Part shown: positions 10,994-21,789 of the stretch, one piece after another | Position numbering within the stretch: position 1 is the first letter of the stretch | Layout: each line of letters begins with the position of its first letter | NCBI GenBank assembly: GCA_964016885.1 | Contig: OZ024740.1 | Location: forward strand, 301,673,286 to 301,737,285 | DNA from: Eledone cirrhosa | Lineage: Eukaryota; Mollusca; Cephalopoda; Octopoda; Eledonidae | DNA: 64,000 nucleotides | Direction of reading: 5' to 3' | Program-made: the position numbers and the translations under genes | Notes under the pieces: generated by a model | Database searches by the model: none | What the model was told of the DNA's origin: nothing | What the model saw: only the letters and a program-made list of their open reading frames with translations

Positions 10994-11754
10994 AGCAATT
11001 GGAGCGTTTCCATCAGATGTGTTTCAGACGGATCCATGGCGTTCACTGGAGGGACCACATCAGTGATGTCGAGATTTTGGAAAGCTCTATGTGTGACAGT
11101 ATAGAAGCTCATGTGCTTAAGCAACGACTCCGTTGGAGTGGTCACCTTGCCAGGATGAAGGATTCTAGAATACCAAAACAACTCTTCTATGGAGAGTTGG
11201 TTAAAGGAAAACGACCGCCACATAAACCAAAAAAGAGGTATAAGGATTCCTTGAAAGCCTCTCTGAAAGACGCTAACATCTCTGCTGATACATGGGAAAA
11301 TATTGCTGCTGATCGTAATAAATGGAGAAAGACTGTATATGAGGGAAAAGTTGCCTTTGAGGCATCTCGAATCGCACACGAGAAAGTAAAGCGGGACGTG
11401 AGGAATGGCATTGCTTTTGCACTTCCAGACGGCGCGGGTCCTCTTATGGTGCTGACATGCAGCGTCTGTGCGAGACTCTGCCTAAGCAAAGCTGGACTCG
11501 AAAGTCATCTTCGCAGTCATAAAGTAAGACCAGTGGTTGACTACCAGGCTGCTGTTGGAGATGCTACTCATCATGCTTGCCAAACATGTGGTAGAGAATG
11601 TAAATCAGCAGGAGGGCTCAAGCGACATGCAAAAGTACACGAACTCCAACCACAGCCGACTATTCCGAGTGAATGTTATGGTTGCCGACTCTGTGCAAGA
11701 CATTTTAGATCATTGGCTGGGCTAAAAAGCCACATTCGATCGCAGCACTGTTAG
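10993..11754 (+). CDS. 5'-truncated LINE ORF2 C-terminus with three C2H2 fingers
   Basis: An uninterrupted frame of about 253 codons starts at the TA-tract edge ([14 protein letters not shown]) and ends at TAG 11752-11754. The first part has the post-reverse-transcriptase signature of non-LTR retrotransposons: [10 protein letters not shown], then [10 protein letters not shown], then [13 protein letters not shown]. Then come three Cys2-His2 knuckles (first Cys codons at 11458, 11578 and 11683), each C-x2-C-x12-H with a second His three or four residues on. The upstream Met at 10939 lies in microsatellite and is not real. Abrupt 5' truncation and a microsatellite directly after the stop fit target-primed insertion. 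No stops or frameshifts suggest a fairly young copy or a retained finger domain. Confidence 0.85.
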
Positions 11755-11760
11755 TTGCTA

Positions 11761-11762
<2 letters not shown>

Positions 11763-11826
<64 letters not shown>

Positions 11827-11899
11827 GCTTATGTGCGTGCGTGTGTGTGTATATATATATGAATATGTATATTATTATTGTTGTTGTTATTATTATTGC

Positions 11900-11939
<40 letters not shown>

Positions 11940-12003
11940 GTTATTAATGTATGTGTGTGTATATGTGTGAGTGTATGTGTATGTATGTGTGTATGTATAT
12001 ATG

Positions 12004-12040
<37 letters not shown>

Positions 12041-12125
12041 CTTTTTTTTTTTTATTTATTTATTATTATTATTTTTTTTTATTTTTTTTTATTTAATTTA
12101 ATTTTATTTATTTATTTTTTTTTTC
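11763..12125. repeat. Compound microsatellite: (TG)n, (TTA)n, (TA)n, T-rich
   Basis: TG to 11820, TTA/TTG 11873-11945, GT/TA 11950-12036, then T-rich to 12125. The TG tract begins nine bases after the LINE stop codon and is probably its 3' tail. Confidence 0.95.
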
Positions 12126-12129
12126 TTCT

Positions 12130-12168
12130 CGTGCAATGGCCATACTCGATAACGAGGGGGCAGCCATC
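12130..12168 (-). repeat. Short dispersed repeat, copy 2 of 2
   Basis: Reverse complement of 166-207, differing by a 3-bp indel. It joins a TA tract on the same side as copy 1 does. Confidence 0.75.
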
Positions 12169-12171
12169 ATA

Positions 12172-12202
<31 letters not shown>

Positions 12203-12211
12203 GTATATATA

Positions 12212-12588
12212 TTAATAAGAGGAATTCCAACTTTCTCTGATTTACTCGATTTATTGACAATCCTTTAAAATTTATAATGGTATTATAATGAAATAGTATG
12301 ATACAATATTAAATGTTAAGTGTTAATTGAACAAGTACTTTCATGCTTTCGCAATCTTAAGGTTCATAATGTGTGGTGACAGTCAAGTTTGCCATTTTCA
12401 ACTGCAAACTTGACTGTCACCACACAATTTGAACTTGAAGATTGCGAAAGCATGAAAGTACTTGTTCAATTAACAGTTAACATTTAATATTGTATCATAC
12501 TATTTCATTATAATACCATTATAAATGTTAAAGGATTGTAAATAAAACGAGTAAATCAGACAAAGTTGGAATTGTTCTTATTAATATA
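12212..12588. mobile_element. 377-bp foldback element
   Basis: A near-perfect inverted repeat over the full length, with ends reading attaataaga and tcttattaat and apex near 12400 (caagtttgcc / aactgcaaacttg). Arms are about 180 bp and differ by only a few indels. It is flanked by TA tracts. The arms contain TTGAAGATTGCGAAAGC, which recalls a hammerhead core but lacks room for stem II, so I do not call a ribozyme. No ORF. Confidence 0.85.
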
Positions 12589-12671
12589 ATCTTCTATACA
12601 CAATCATACACACCCGTGTGTCCTGTTATTAATTCTGGCAATATTACACAAATATGATCCTCCCCAAGTAT

Positions 12672-12676
<5 letters not shown>

Positions 12677-12716
<40 letters not shown>
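12677..12716. repeat. (TA)n microsatellite
   Basis: Pure TA tract of about 40 bp. Confidence 0.95.
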
Positions 12717-12720
<4 letters not shown>

Positions 12721-13045
12721 CCTTATCGAGTGTTCCGCTGATTTTGTATTGTATGCTGATAAGACCTCTATGCTGATAAGACCTCTTCCACCTTCAAGAT
12801 CTCCTTAAGTAGAGTCATCGACATCACTCCTTTTGTGGAACATGTAGATAGTCAATAGCTTCCTAGTCTTCTATCCATTTCTTTTTGTTCACCAACATTC
12901 CATCTCAGAATTCCCGCACTGTACCGTCCTGTATTGTCCTGTACTGTCCTTAATGTCTACTTTGTGTAAACCCTTGTGGTTAATAAAGAAAGCATTATTA
13001 TTATTATTATTGTTGTTGTTGTTGTTGTTATTGTTGTTGTTGTTT
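12717..13045 (+). mobile_element. Probable LINE 3' end with ATT/GTT tail
   Basis: A unique stretch ends with AATAAA (12982-12987), gaaagc, then (ATT)n and (GTT)n. A short AATAAA-bearing 3' UTR running into an ATT tail is a common LINE ending. There is no coding sequence left upstream because a TA tract cuts it. The family is not identified. Confidence 0.5.
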
Positions 13046-13084
13046 TATTGTTATTTTTGGAGTTTCTGTTATTGATGTTATATA

Positions 13085-13850
13085 ACTGGAAAGTTTGTTC
13101 AAATGAACATCAAGCCGCTACCTGCAGCCTGAGATATTCAGGACGTATCGGAGTGTTCTTGCTGTTCCCAGCAATAGTGAATTTTGAAGTGTTCCCAAAA
13201 GGGGGGGCTGAACTAATGTTCTTTAACCATACTTGAAAACTCTTTTTGATAGTACTTAATGCTCCTATGACAATCGGGACGACCTTGATCTCATGAGAGT
13301 CCCAAATCCTTTTTCATTCCCACTTTAAATCCCAGTATCGGTTAATATTCTCCTTTTCATTTTATTGCACTCTTATATCAGAGGTACAGGCTACATCTAA
13401 AATCAGGCACGAACTTCTTTCCTTGTCAACAACCACCAGGTCAGACTTATTGTGTTCTAATTTCTCTGTCTGTATCCTGAAATCCCATAGCACCTTCACC
13501 TGATCGTTTTCTATCACCGACTTTGGCTTATGCACATACCACTTCTTAGAATGTGTTAAACACTTTAGCTTGCAAAAATGCCAGTGAATCACCTTTACTA
13601 TTATATTATGCATCCAGCCTTTATAGTGAGTCTGGTCTAGGTGTTTACACTCGGATATGATGTGAGCCACAATTTCATCTCTCTCTGTCTCTCTCACTCT
13701 CTCTCTCTCTCCCCCTCTCTCTCTCTCTATCTATCTCCCTCTCTCTCTCTCTCTCCACAGATCCTACAGAGTGAGCTAGCCTCCTGGTCAATATGGTCTT
13801 TCACTCACTTCGTTCTGGGGGATTGCTCTTGTGCAGCCATTAGCATTCTT
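13085..13850 (-). pseudogene. LINE ORF2 C-terminal pseudogene, zinc-knuckle plus PD-(D/E)xK-like region
   Basis: On the minus strand, in order: MLMAAQEQSPRTK near 13846, CRICGE, an expanded (GA)n block, HIISECKHLDQ, WYVHKP, VLWDFRIQTEK, SDLVVVDK, LILDVAC, and downstream fragments resembling VVPIVIGAL. This is the C-terminal region of a non-LTR retrotransposon family that is abundant in invertebrates. The D...VVVDK...LDVA spacing resembles a PD-(D/E)xK nuclease (inference). It is inactive: stops follow CRICGE, DIRVQ and the next segment, and the CT/GA microsatellite (13680-13760) has grown inside the coding region. Confidence 0.72.
13680..13760. repeat. (CT)n microsatellite inside the LINE pseudogene
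   Basis: An interrupted CT/GA tract sits exactly where the element would encode Gly-Glu-Arg between the zinc knuckle and the HIISEC motif. It probably grew from a GAGAGA run in the codons. Confidence 0.9.
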
Positions 13851-13859
13851 TCGGTAGAT

Positions 13860-16010
13860 TTTTAAAGGTCTCCTCTTTTTAACCAGCTTCGTGTCTGTGG
13901 ATACATGAATCCGTTTTCCGAAACGAAAAAGTGCTATGACATATATACTCGACTGTGTCTTTCATCATGCATTTTTGTTTATGTCTTTTTAATTTATTTT
14001 TCTTCTCTTCATTCTCCATATCCAGGACATAGGTCATTTAAAGACTCTCCCTCCAACTCCTAAGTACAGTTTCCCATTTTGCACTGTTGATAAACTTGGA
14101 CTGTCATATCTCAGTGTAACAACCATGTCAGCATTAAGGTCCTTGTGGGCTAAACCCATACTGAGCAGGCACTTGATAAAAGCACTTTGCTAAATTTTGC
14201 CCATTTTCAAGAGAAGTCACTAGTAGTAATTTTCAGTTTACTTCAGTTTACCTAGAGAGAAACGATGTAGTTATTAATAGAAAGAGTTGTAATTAAAGCA
14301 TGCAACATTTCACAGCTCTAGCATCACTCATTCATAGTCAGCCTTTGAAGGTTTCAGTCTACCCTAATAAAAATCACAGAATTGTCCGATATATGTTATG
14401 ATACAGACTGAATAAATTAGTGAACGTTGAGGATCAACAGCGAGCTCGGTGGTTTCGACTAGTTAGATCTTCTAGCCCTCGGGAACGCGTCAGGTAGGTA
14501 GAGAGGAATAGAGCAAGAAGAGAAAGAACCAAAAGAAATAAAGGGTGGGGTGTGAACGGGTGAATGAAACCAAGAAGAAGAATGAATTAAAAAGACCAAA
14601 CATAATTTGCCTGATGAAAGATACAGTCGAGTAGATGCATCGGATAGTGTCATATTGGAAGGGCACAAGTATTTTGCTAACCTGTATAGAAATTATGTCA
14701 GTTGTTATAACATCAGAGAAAGGCGATGAGAGGGATCCAAGTTGTTCATAATGCACGCATAAATCGCCTGCTCAAATAGAGTCAGACACGCGTGCAAGCA
14801 TGGGACGAAGTAAGAACGTAGAATGAAGTGGGAGAAAGAATGGAAAAATAGTAAGAGAAAAACAGAGATAAAAGGGAGAAAGGCTATGTCTGGTGGACGT
14901 GAAGAATTGGGTCATATAGTTTTTTCTAGTGGCAAATGATTAAATAGCGGTGTAGAGTTGACGGCAAATGGGAAATGGAGGGAGATAATTTAGATGGAGG
15001 TAGAGAGTACTCGTTTGGATGGTATAGACACGCACAGTAAAATGATAATAAAATAAAATAAAAACACAAATAAATAAATAAATTCAATTAAATTAAAGCG
15101 AAATAAAAAGTTCTTAAATCTCAGAGAGGACAATTGTGTTGTACATCTGTGAGTTTTAAGTGGGAGCAAGCGTGTACTGGCATATGGATATAATTAGTGA
15201 GTGGGAATAAGGGTTTCGAGATTGTAGGGACTCTGTCTAGGGTGGGTGGTGGTATTAAGTATGAGAACTAGTGTAGCATAGGCGGGTGAGTTTATTTATT
15301 ACCTCTCGAGCAATATTAGGTACTTCGATATTGGTTGCTGTGTTTGAGTTGGTATAGTCCGTTGTCCATATGTAGGTTTAAAACTCATTTGACTTTCTGG
15401 AAGTCACCATCATCCTCAAATAAGATTACAGTACCCGTACCCTTACTGGAAGCCTAATAAGATTATTTTATACATTAAAAACCATGCTCTATAGCCAAAA
15501 GCATACACACATGTAGCCAACTGCATATTTTTTATCAGAACTATCTGGAGCAAGCTCTTTACTACAACGATGCACTTCACCGAAGCGGACTTTTGCAAAA
15601 TATCGATCTCATCTGACTATGGTGGTGCACCCAACCAACGGGCGAACAGAAAGCTTAGGATAATGTGGTATAACACTTCATACAATGCAAATTTTGCTGC
15701 AACCTTTCCCAGATTCTTCTTCGGAATGATAGAACGGAATTTTCTACCACAACATCGTTAAAACACAATACTCAATACTTAACAAATTCACAATGAAACT
15801 GTTATACTCCACTACACCCAATATCACTCAGTACTCCGCTGCTTCAAACTTTGTGTGCGCCGGTTTGCGTGTGCATGTCGGTTTGAAAGTGCGTGGTTGT
15901 GTATATATGTGCCGTCCGAATGAGTACTCTCTACCTCCAACTAGCTTACCTTTCTCCATCTCTCCTATTTGTTCTAAACTCTAAATAAAAGTAAACAATA
16001 ATTTATAGTG
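13860..16010. other. Mixed sequence, no recognised element
   Basis: The stretch includes a purine-rich zone (about 14450-15050) that gives spurious Ser/Phe-rich frames on the minus strand. No repeat family, RNA gene or conserved domain was seen. Confidence 0.5.
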
Positions 16011-16015
16011 ATGTA

Positions 16016-16168
<153 letters not shown>

Positions 16169-16406
16169 ATAAATCGTGTATCTGCATGCGAGTGTAAATA
16201 TTTATGTGTGGTTTCGATTACATTTCTGAGCTTTTTACTTGCTATCTATGATCACGTTCATTCACCATCAACATATGCAATGACATTTATTTTCAATATG
16301 TAAAAAAATAAATATATGTAAATAGATAGAACGACAAACATGCATATGAACAGATAAATACATAAAGCGAGTGATATGCATATAAAAAGTCTAAAGTCTG
16401 TATTAT

Positions 16407-16672
16407 GCCAGAAGGCTCATTTCGCCGGTGCTTATCACGGTTTCATGGCGTGAAGCGATTGAGAATACAAGACTCCCCCCTGGACAGGACGCCAGTCCAT
16501 CGCAAGGTTAAACCTCCAGCTATTGTTGGTACTCATTTTCAGCTGAGTAAACTGGAGCAACGAGAAATAAAGTGCCTTGCTCAAGGAAACAACACATCAC
16601 CCGGTCTGAGAATTGAACTCACAACCTTCGATTGCAAGCCTAATGCTCTAACCACTAAGCCATGCGTCTTCA
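16407..16672 (-). mobile_element. tRNA-derived SINE (possibly Ceph-SINE-like), minus strand
   Basis: Read on the minus strand, the head (16672-16605) has an A-box-like TGGCTTAGTGGTTAG and a B-box-like GAGTTCAATTC. Between them is an anticodon-arm-like CTTGCAA loop, so the ancestor may have been a tRNA with anticodon TGC. The body contains caaggcactttatttctcg and ctgaaaatgagtaccaac, a type of conserved central region seen in cephalopod SINEs; exact family naming is from memory. It is apparently full length to about 16407. The single open frame across it is fortuitous. Confidence 0.75.
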
Positions 16673-16813
16673 CTTGATATACATATAGAGATATATAAAC
16701 GGAAAGAGAAATAGTAACTATTAAAGCACGTTAATCCCTCAGTATAAACATTTCAATATCTTAACCAAAGAGATCAACATTTACGAAAGTATGATCAATA
16801 TAAGCTGGTACAT

Positions 16814-16992
16814 AATTGTTTCTACTTCTGGCACAAGGCCAGCAATTATCCCAGTGTATTACTGGTACTTTATTTTATAGACCACGTAAGGATGAAAGGC
16901 AAAGTTAACCTCGGCGAGATTTGAACTCAGTCCGTAAAGGGACGTAACTGTGCTGCAAAGCATGGCGTCCGACCCTCTACCAATACTGCCAA
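16814..16992 (-). mobile_element. Cephalopod tRNA-derived SINE (GCATGGCGTCC type), minus strand
   Basis: The minus strand runs from the tRNA-like head (cagtattggtagagggtcgg, then the B-box region GAGTTCAAATCTCGCC) through actttgcctttcatcctt to the tail tggcacaagg reversed, ending tagaaacaatt. The same family occurs at 29225, 40513, 47152, 51813, 51958 and 58087. Confidence 0.88.
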
Positions 16993-16999
16993 CATAATG

Positions 17000-19190
17000 T
17001 GAAACATTATAATATTTCACACCCATTATAGTTTATCTCCGTTGCTCATTATATCCGAACATGTTGATATTTACAATTACCTGGCATAATGTGGAGCATA
17101 AACGTTGTGGTTTGCCGAACAAATATGTCAAGCATATTTGTTCTCAGATGAATAGGATATATGTTTCGACATTGGATTTTATACAATTTTGTTGAGAAGA
17201 TGATATTAAATAAAGTTAGTTCTTCGGGATATCCAGTATAACCTAGTCAATTAATCAAAGCAAATATATCCTTGGGAACCACACATTAAATTTACATGCA
17301 AAGATACAAACAATTAAGAATTCTATTTACATGTTGAGTTTGATATACAATGACCAATAATGGAACTGACGCAGTCAAAACTATATTTATTGAAGCTTTG
17401 ACTGAACGATTCCCAGTATATTTCTAATACATTATATACCTAAATAACGTTAACGTTGAACTAACTAAATTTTATTGCAAAATCAATAAAAGTAAACTAA
17501 TCTCTAGAATCAATAAAACAACAATAACGATTGTGTTAACATGGTAGTAAATGCAACATTCCCCAATGAAAGGCAAATACATAAAATATAGAAATCCTAT
17601 TTCCTATACTTCATTCCAATTTCATGAGAAATCATGGTGATTGAATATTTATGTTCATATTTTAAATAGATGTAGTCTCTGAGATGGCATGTTTAAATAT
17701 GGACACGGCAGTTGACAACACTGTTTCATTCCCGGTTGAAGATTATTCGCAACTATTGGGCCCAATCAGAGAAAACATCTACGATTTCCACTGTCTGTCC
17801 TTTTCTTTGATGCTTTGGATAATACAATGAAAAATAATACACCCAGAAATCTCCACATTATTATTTTAATGCCAAACAGGTTTTTACTTCACCTTTTCTC
17901 CACGTATTCTACACCAATACCTACGTTTTCAAAAAGATATTTAAAATGTTCAGAACATTGATTTTCATTGATGTGTCAAAATAACCGACGCATATTTGCC
18001 ACGTGATCATTGACACGATTCGACTGCGACCACTTAATTTCATTCATATTTGCATATTGTAGTTGAAAATAGAATGTTAACTTTCAAGGATACATTTCGC
18101 AATATCACAATTTGCCATGGCTCAAACTTAGGTATTATTAGATATGAATTCTTCATATTTTCCTATATACTACATATTATATTCGAATATTACGGCAATA
18201 CAATTATTTTCCTTATGACTGTTTATTTTGAAACTACCAAGTCTCCATTCACTCTGTCTATCTCTTAAATATAAACATCTGGTAGAAGTTACAAATTTAT
18301 TTAAGCCATAATAGTGAAATAGTATAATTCCCAGAATACTGAGGTAAACCGCTTTATATGCATCTGAGTTAACAATTAGAATAGTTTCCATGTATATCAA
18401 GCTGTGGGCAGCCAGAGTACAATCAGCTGCTAAAAGAAAAAATGTTTCTTAGTAACCATCAGAGTTAACATATGCTTTCATTCCATAATGGAAGGAAATT
18501 TGAATATCAACCATTGCTTTCGATATACCAGATGTTTGAAGGGCAATCCACAAGGCATCAGGAATGTATGCAAATAGTATCAAATACTAAGATGAGGTCA
18601 TCAAAGGAGTGAAAGAGTTCCTCTACGTGTTCTATAGATTTATAGTTGCCTGAGTCTAAACACCATATCAACAGTGCCTTATCCCAATCTAACCACACAC
18701 TGTGACATATGTAGCACATATTATGCAGCGAAGAGTTTAAATCGATGATAGCGCGACCAAGTAATTTTCTCACAACTGAAACAAGAGAGATCCCTTTTAT
18801 GATTGTAGCATACATATCTATTAACTTTGTTTTTGAAAAGGTCAATAATTGAGGCATATTGTAACTGCTGTTTTACAGAAACTCTCTCTCATACACATTA
18901 TAAGACCTCAAAGAATGTTGTCACAAGCATTCTCCCTTATCCGTGTATACTTCAGCAGCCAAGAGGCGTCTTGCCGTTTGACAGTTGTGCGATGGTAGTT
19001 TTAATTACTGAAAAAGGAAATTCTGTTAAAGATATTGCAATACAGGCCGCTGCGAACGATTATTAATCCTATTCCAAGTTATGTTTGAATCTCGTTTCAG
19101 GATACTCGAGATGTGTTCTTCCTATATATCCACGTGACTGTATATATTATATTTCATATAACCAGCAGTGCTAATGATATTATATATGTG
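17000..19190. other. AT-rich stretch, no recognised element
   Basis: No repeat family recognised. A 99-codon minus-strand frame (18558-18857) has no identifiable domain and no context to support it. Confidence 0.5.
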
Positions 19191-19194
19191 TACC

Positions 19195-19290
19195 ACGCCC
19201 GTCCCTTCAATCTTTCTAATTTCTTATTCTTTCTTCTGATGAAAGACTAGCGTCCGAAACGCTAAGACTCTCTTCCTGCTATTTCAAGTG
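19195..19290 (+). ncRNA. Degenerate hammerhead-like motif
   Basis: CTGATGA (19236-19242) and GAAAC (19256-19260) are present with a short GAC/GTC hairpin between them. No NUH cleavage triplet follows at the right distance, and stem I is not convincing. Probably a decayed relative of the PLE-type ribozymes. Confidence 0.3.
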
Positions 19291-19354
19291 TTAACCTTAT
19301 ATATTCGTTCCATATACTATACCGATTGTGTTGTTATTTCTGTTTACATTTTAA

Positions 19355-19464
<110 letters not shown>

Positions 19465-19469
19465 TTATT

Positions 19470-21770
19470 TATCTATTTATTTATAGTGAAGCCTGTTTTT
19501 CCCATGCAGTCCTAACAGAACAAATCGTGTCCGTCTTAATTGGTTGTCCGCATTAAACGATAGTTGCAAAAATGTACTGTTTGTATATATGGTAGTGGAA
19601 ATATATAAACTGTAAATTAATCATGACATACAACATGAAAATTATCGAAAGAACAATAAACATTACATAATTATAAAATATAATTTATAGAATTATTTAG
19701 CATTACCATATGAAAAAAAATGAAAACGTTATACGTTTGTTGTGTTCAAATACATGTGGTATATTTGACATAAAATTATTATTGCTAAATCCATTGTAAA
19801 CGTAAAGATATGCTTCACTAATCAATGACTCACCCTTGTAGATACCTGCGTTGAATTGGGTGGAACTGAAACTATAACAGGGGAGTGAATATAAACAGCT
19901 GAAGCTATGTTGAAAACAATTTTTAAAAATGATAATTACAGCTCATTCCTATGAGGCGGCAAACAGAGACGCTTTCTCACGTGTTTTAATCACAGGGACC
20001 GTACATCTATCAGAAAAGGCGACGTGAAATGAAGCTTCTGCCTTAGAAAAATATGCTGTTCGTTCCTGGAATAGAAGCCAAGATATGATATTGAATATAA
20101 AACGCTAGCTAGTAGGATGCACAGTATTATTAGCAACTGATACGGGCGTTAGTTGAATATCTAGCTGATGTTGTTTCAGTATAATGATTTCCCTTAAGGC
20201 TCTAAAACGTTGAGGAAATTGTTGATCTTGGGTTTCTCTTTACACGTCCATGTACAAAATAAATTAACCACGTGGTTCTCGTATAACACTTTATTTGATT
20301 TATGTGGACAATGCCCGTTGTACTCGACATCTCTGCAACCTACAACGGGAAGTGAATATGTTATGTATTTTTTCTGCTGACGCTTGGTATCCATAGTCAC
20401 AGTCTGTATATGGAACCCAGTTTTTGTCACCGTGATCTATAACACCTGCTTCGCTTGACTTCCGAATTACTCGTGAAATATACTACAAACAATACGTCTA
20501 GGGTTACTTATTTCTTTGAAGAAACGTTTTGTATCATAGCTCTACCGCTTTTCTACCTTTATCATGTTGTTTTCAGATATTTTACTTCAGACATGATTCT
20601 AACTCAGCAAATGAAAAAGAACACGCAGTATTCATTACCTAAACGGCAGTGCATAGTGATTTGGAGGTAGCTCGCTTCCTCAAAGCTGCCTAACCATTTA
20701 TTGACTAAGTTCGCAAAGCGCTGGGGATTCTACAGAATTAGCCATACGTTAAGCAGCTGCTAGGGATCCCACTAACATCAGATCACACGAATCTGTGAGA
20801 TAGGTGTAGAGGGTTATCGATAATAACCCCAAATTATTGTAGAGTAGAGGCATCAAAACGAGTCTCAAATAATGTTTTTCTTTGATAACCAATGCAGATC
20901 TCTTCCAACTACTGAGCAAATCAGTATAGTGATTTTTTCAGTCATTACATATTACAGTCATGCAACTGTAGTTACTGGTGTTAGTGAAACCGCTTTGTTC
21001 TCATATAAGCTATGTTTCTAACACCACGAGAAATACAACAGCTTTTCTTGCAAGGTACATTTAGACCGTATTACGTTGGCCAACCCCCTGTCCAAAACAT
21101 TGAGTGGAAATGATGTCTCCCTCATTTTACTATAATTAATGAAATGTCATTCCGTTTGGCCGGGGATTCTTAAACATTTTATTACCAAATCCCCCATCTC
21201 AGCAAACCAATTGAAGCCGTCCTCCTAGTAATTCGACACACTGGGAATAGAATGCGTGGAAACAAAACAAAAATAATGTACATTTTGGACCACGATTCTT
21301 GAGATGGTAATAATATAGTGCTAGGTCTTGCAATATATCTTCCACAATTCGCGAAACCACTGACCAGTACATACACACAAAATTGTAATGATGTTATCAT
21401 TTAACTTCTCAGAACAAATCAGCGAAGAATGCCACATAAGTGAATTGAGGACAAAATATGGAGTAATCATCATTAATAGCGTGGGTATTCCGCAGTTGTA
21501 TCCACCAATATAACTTAGTGCCATGCCCACTGTATGACTGAGACATTAGAAACACCCAAGAACCCATTGCTTCATTCCTTTTCTTGCTGAATTGTTTCTA
21601 CTACACGGTTGCTGTACTATCCTCTTCGCCAGAGAATATTATTATTATTTATCCAATGGTTATTTCTCCGTCAAAATAACCACAAATGACTAGATTTCAA
21701 ATGTGTAACAAGCTAGCCTGCTCACAGCAATTTGAATTCCCAAATCACGTTTTTTTATTACGCAGGGATT
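19470..21770. other. No confident feature; one cysteine-bearing frame noted
   Basis: A minus-strand frame at 20194-20430 (78 codons) has four Cys in a GCRDVEYNGHC ... FCTWTC arrangement that looks more protein-like than its neighbours. It has no signal peptide, and I see no defined splice boundaries or homologue. It could be a lone exon or chance. The rest of the stretch shows nothing recognisable. Confidence 0.25.
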
Positions 21771-21789
21771 GAATATATATATATATAAA

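Noticed and set aside
12330..12470. TTGAAGATTGCGAAAGC in both arms of the 12-kb foldback as a ribozyme
   Set aside because: Only four bases lie between the core strands, too few for stem II.
14600..14640. CTGATGA (also near 3795, 34170, 35957, 42826)
   Set aside because: No GAAA at a suitable distance and no flanking complementarity; expected by chance in 64 kb.
16605..16672. Functional tRNA gene
   Set aside because: A and B boxes are present, but the acceptor stem does not close and the sequence continues into a SINE body.
18558..18857. Host gene candidates (also 4347-4673, 39048-39314, 41725-42045, 54628-54897)
   Set aside because: No recognisable domain, signal peptide or splice context; length is within chance expectation for AT-rich DNA.
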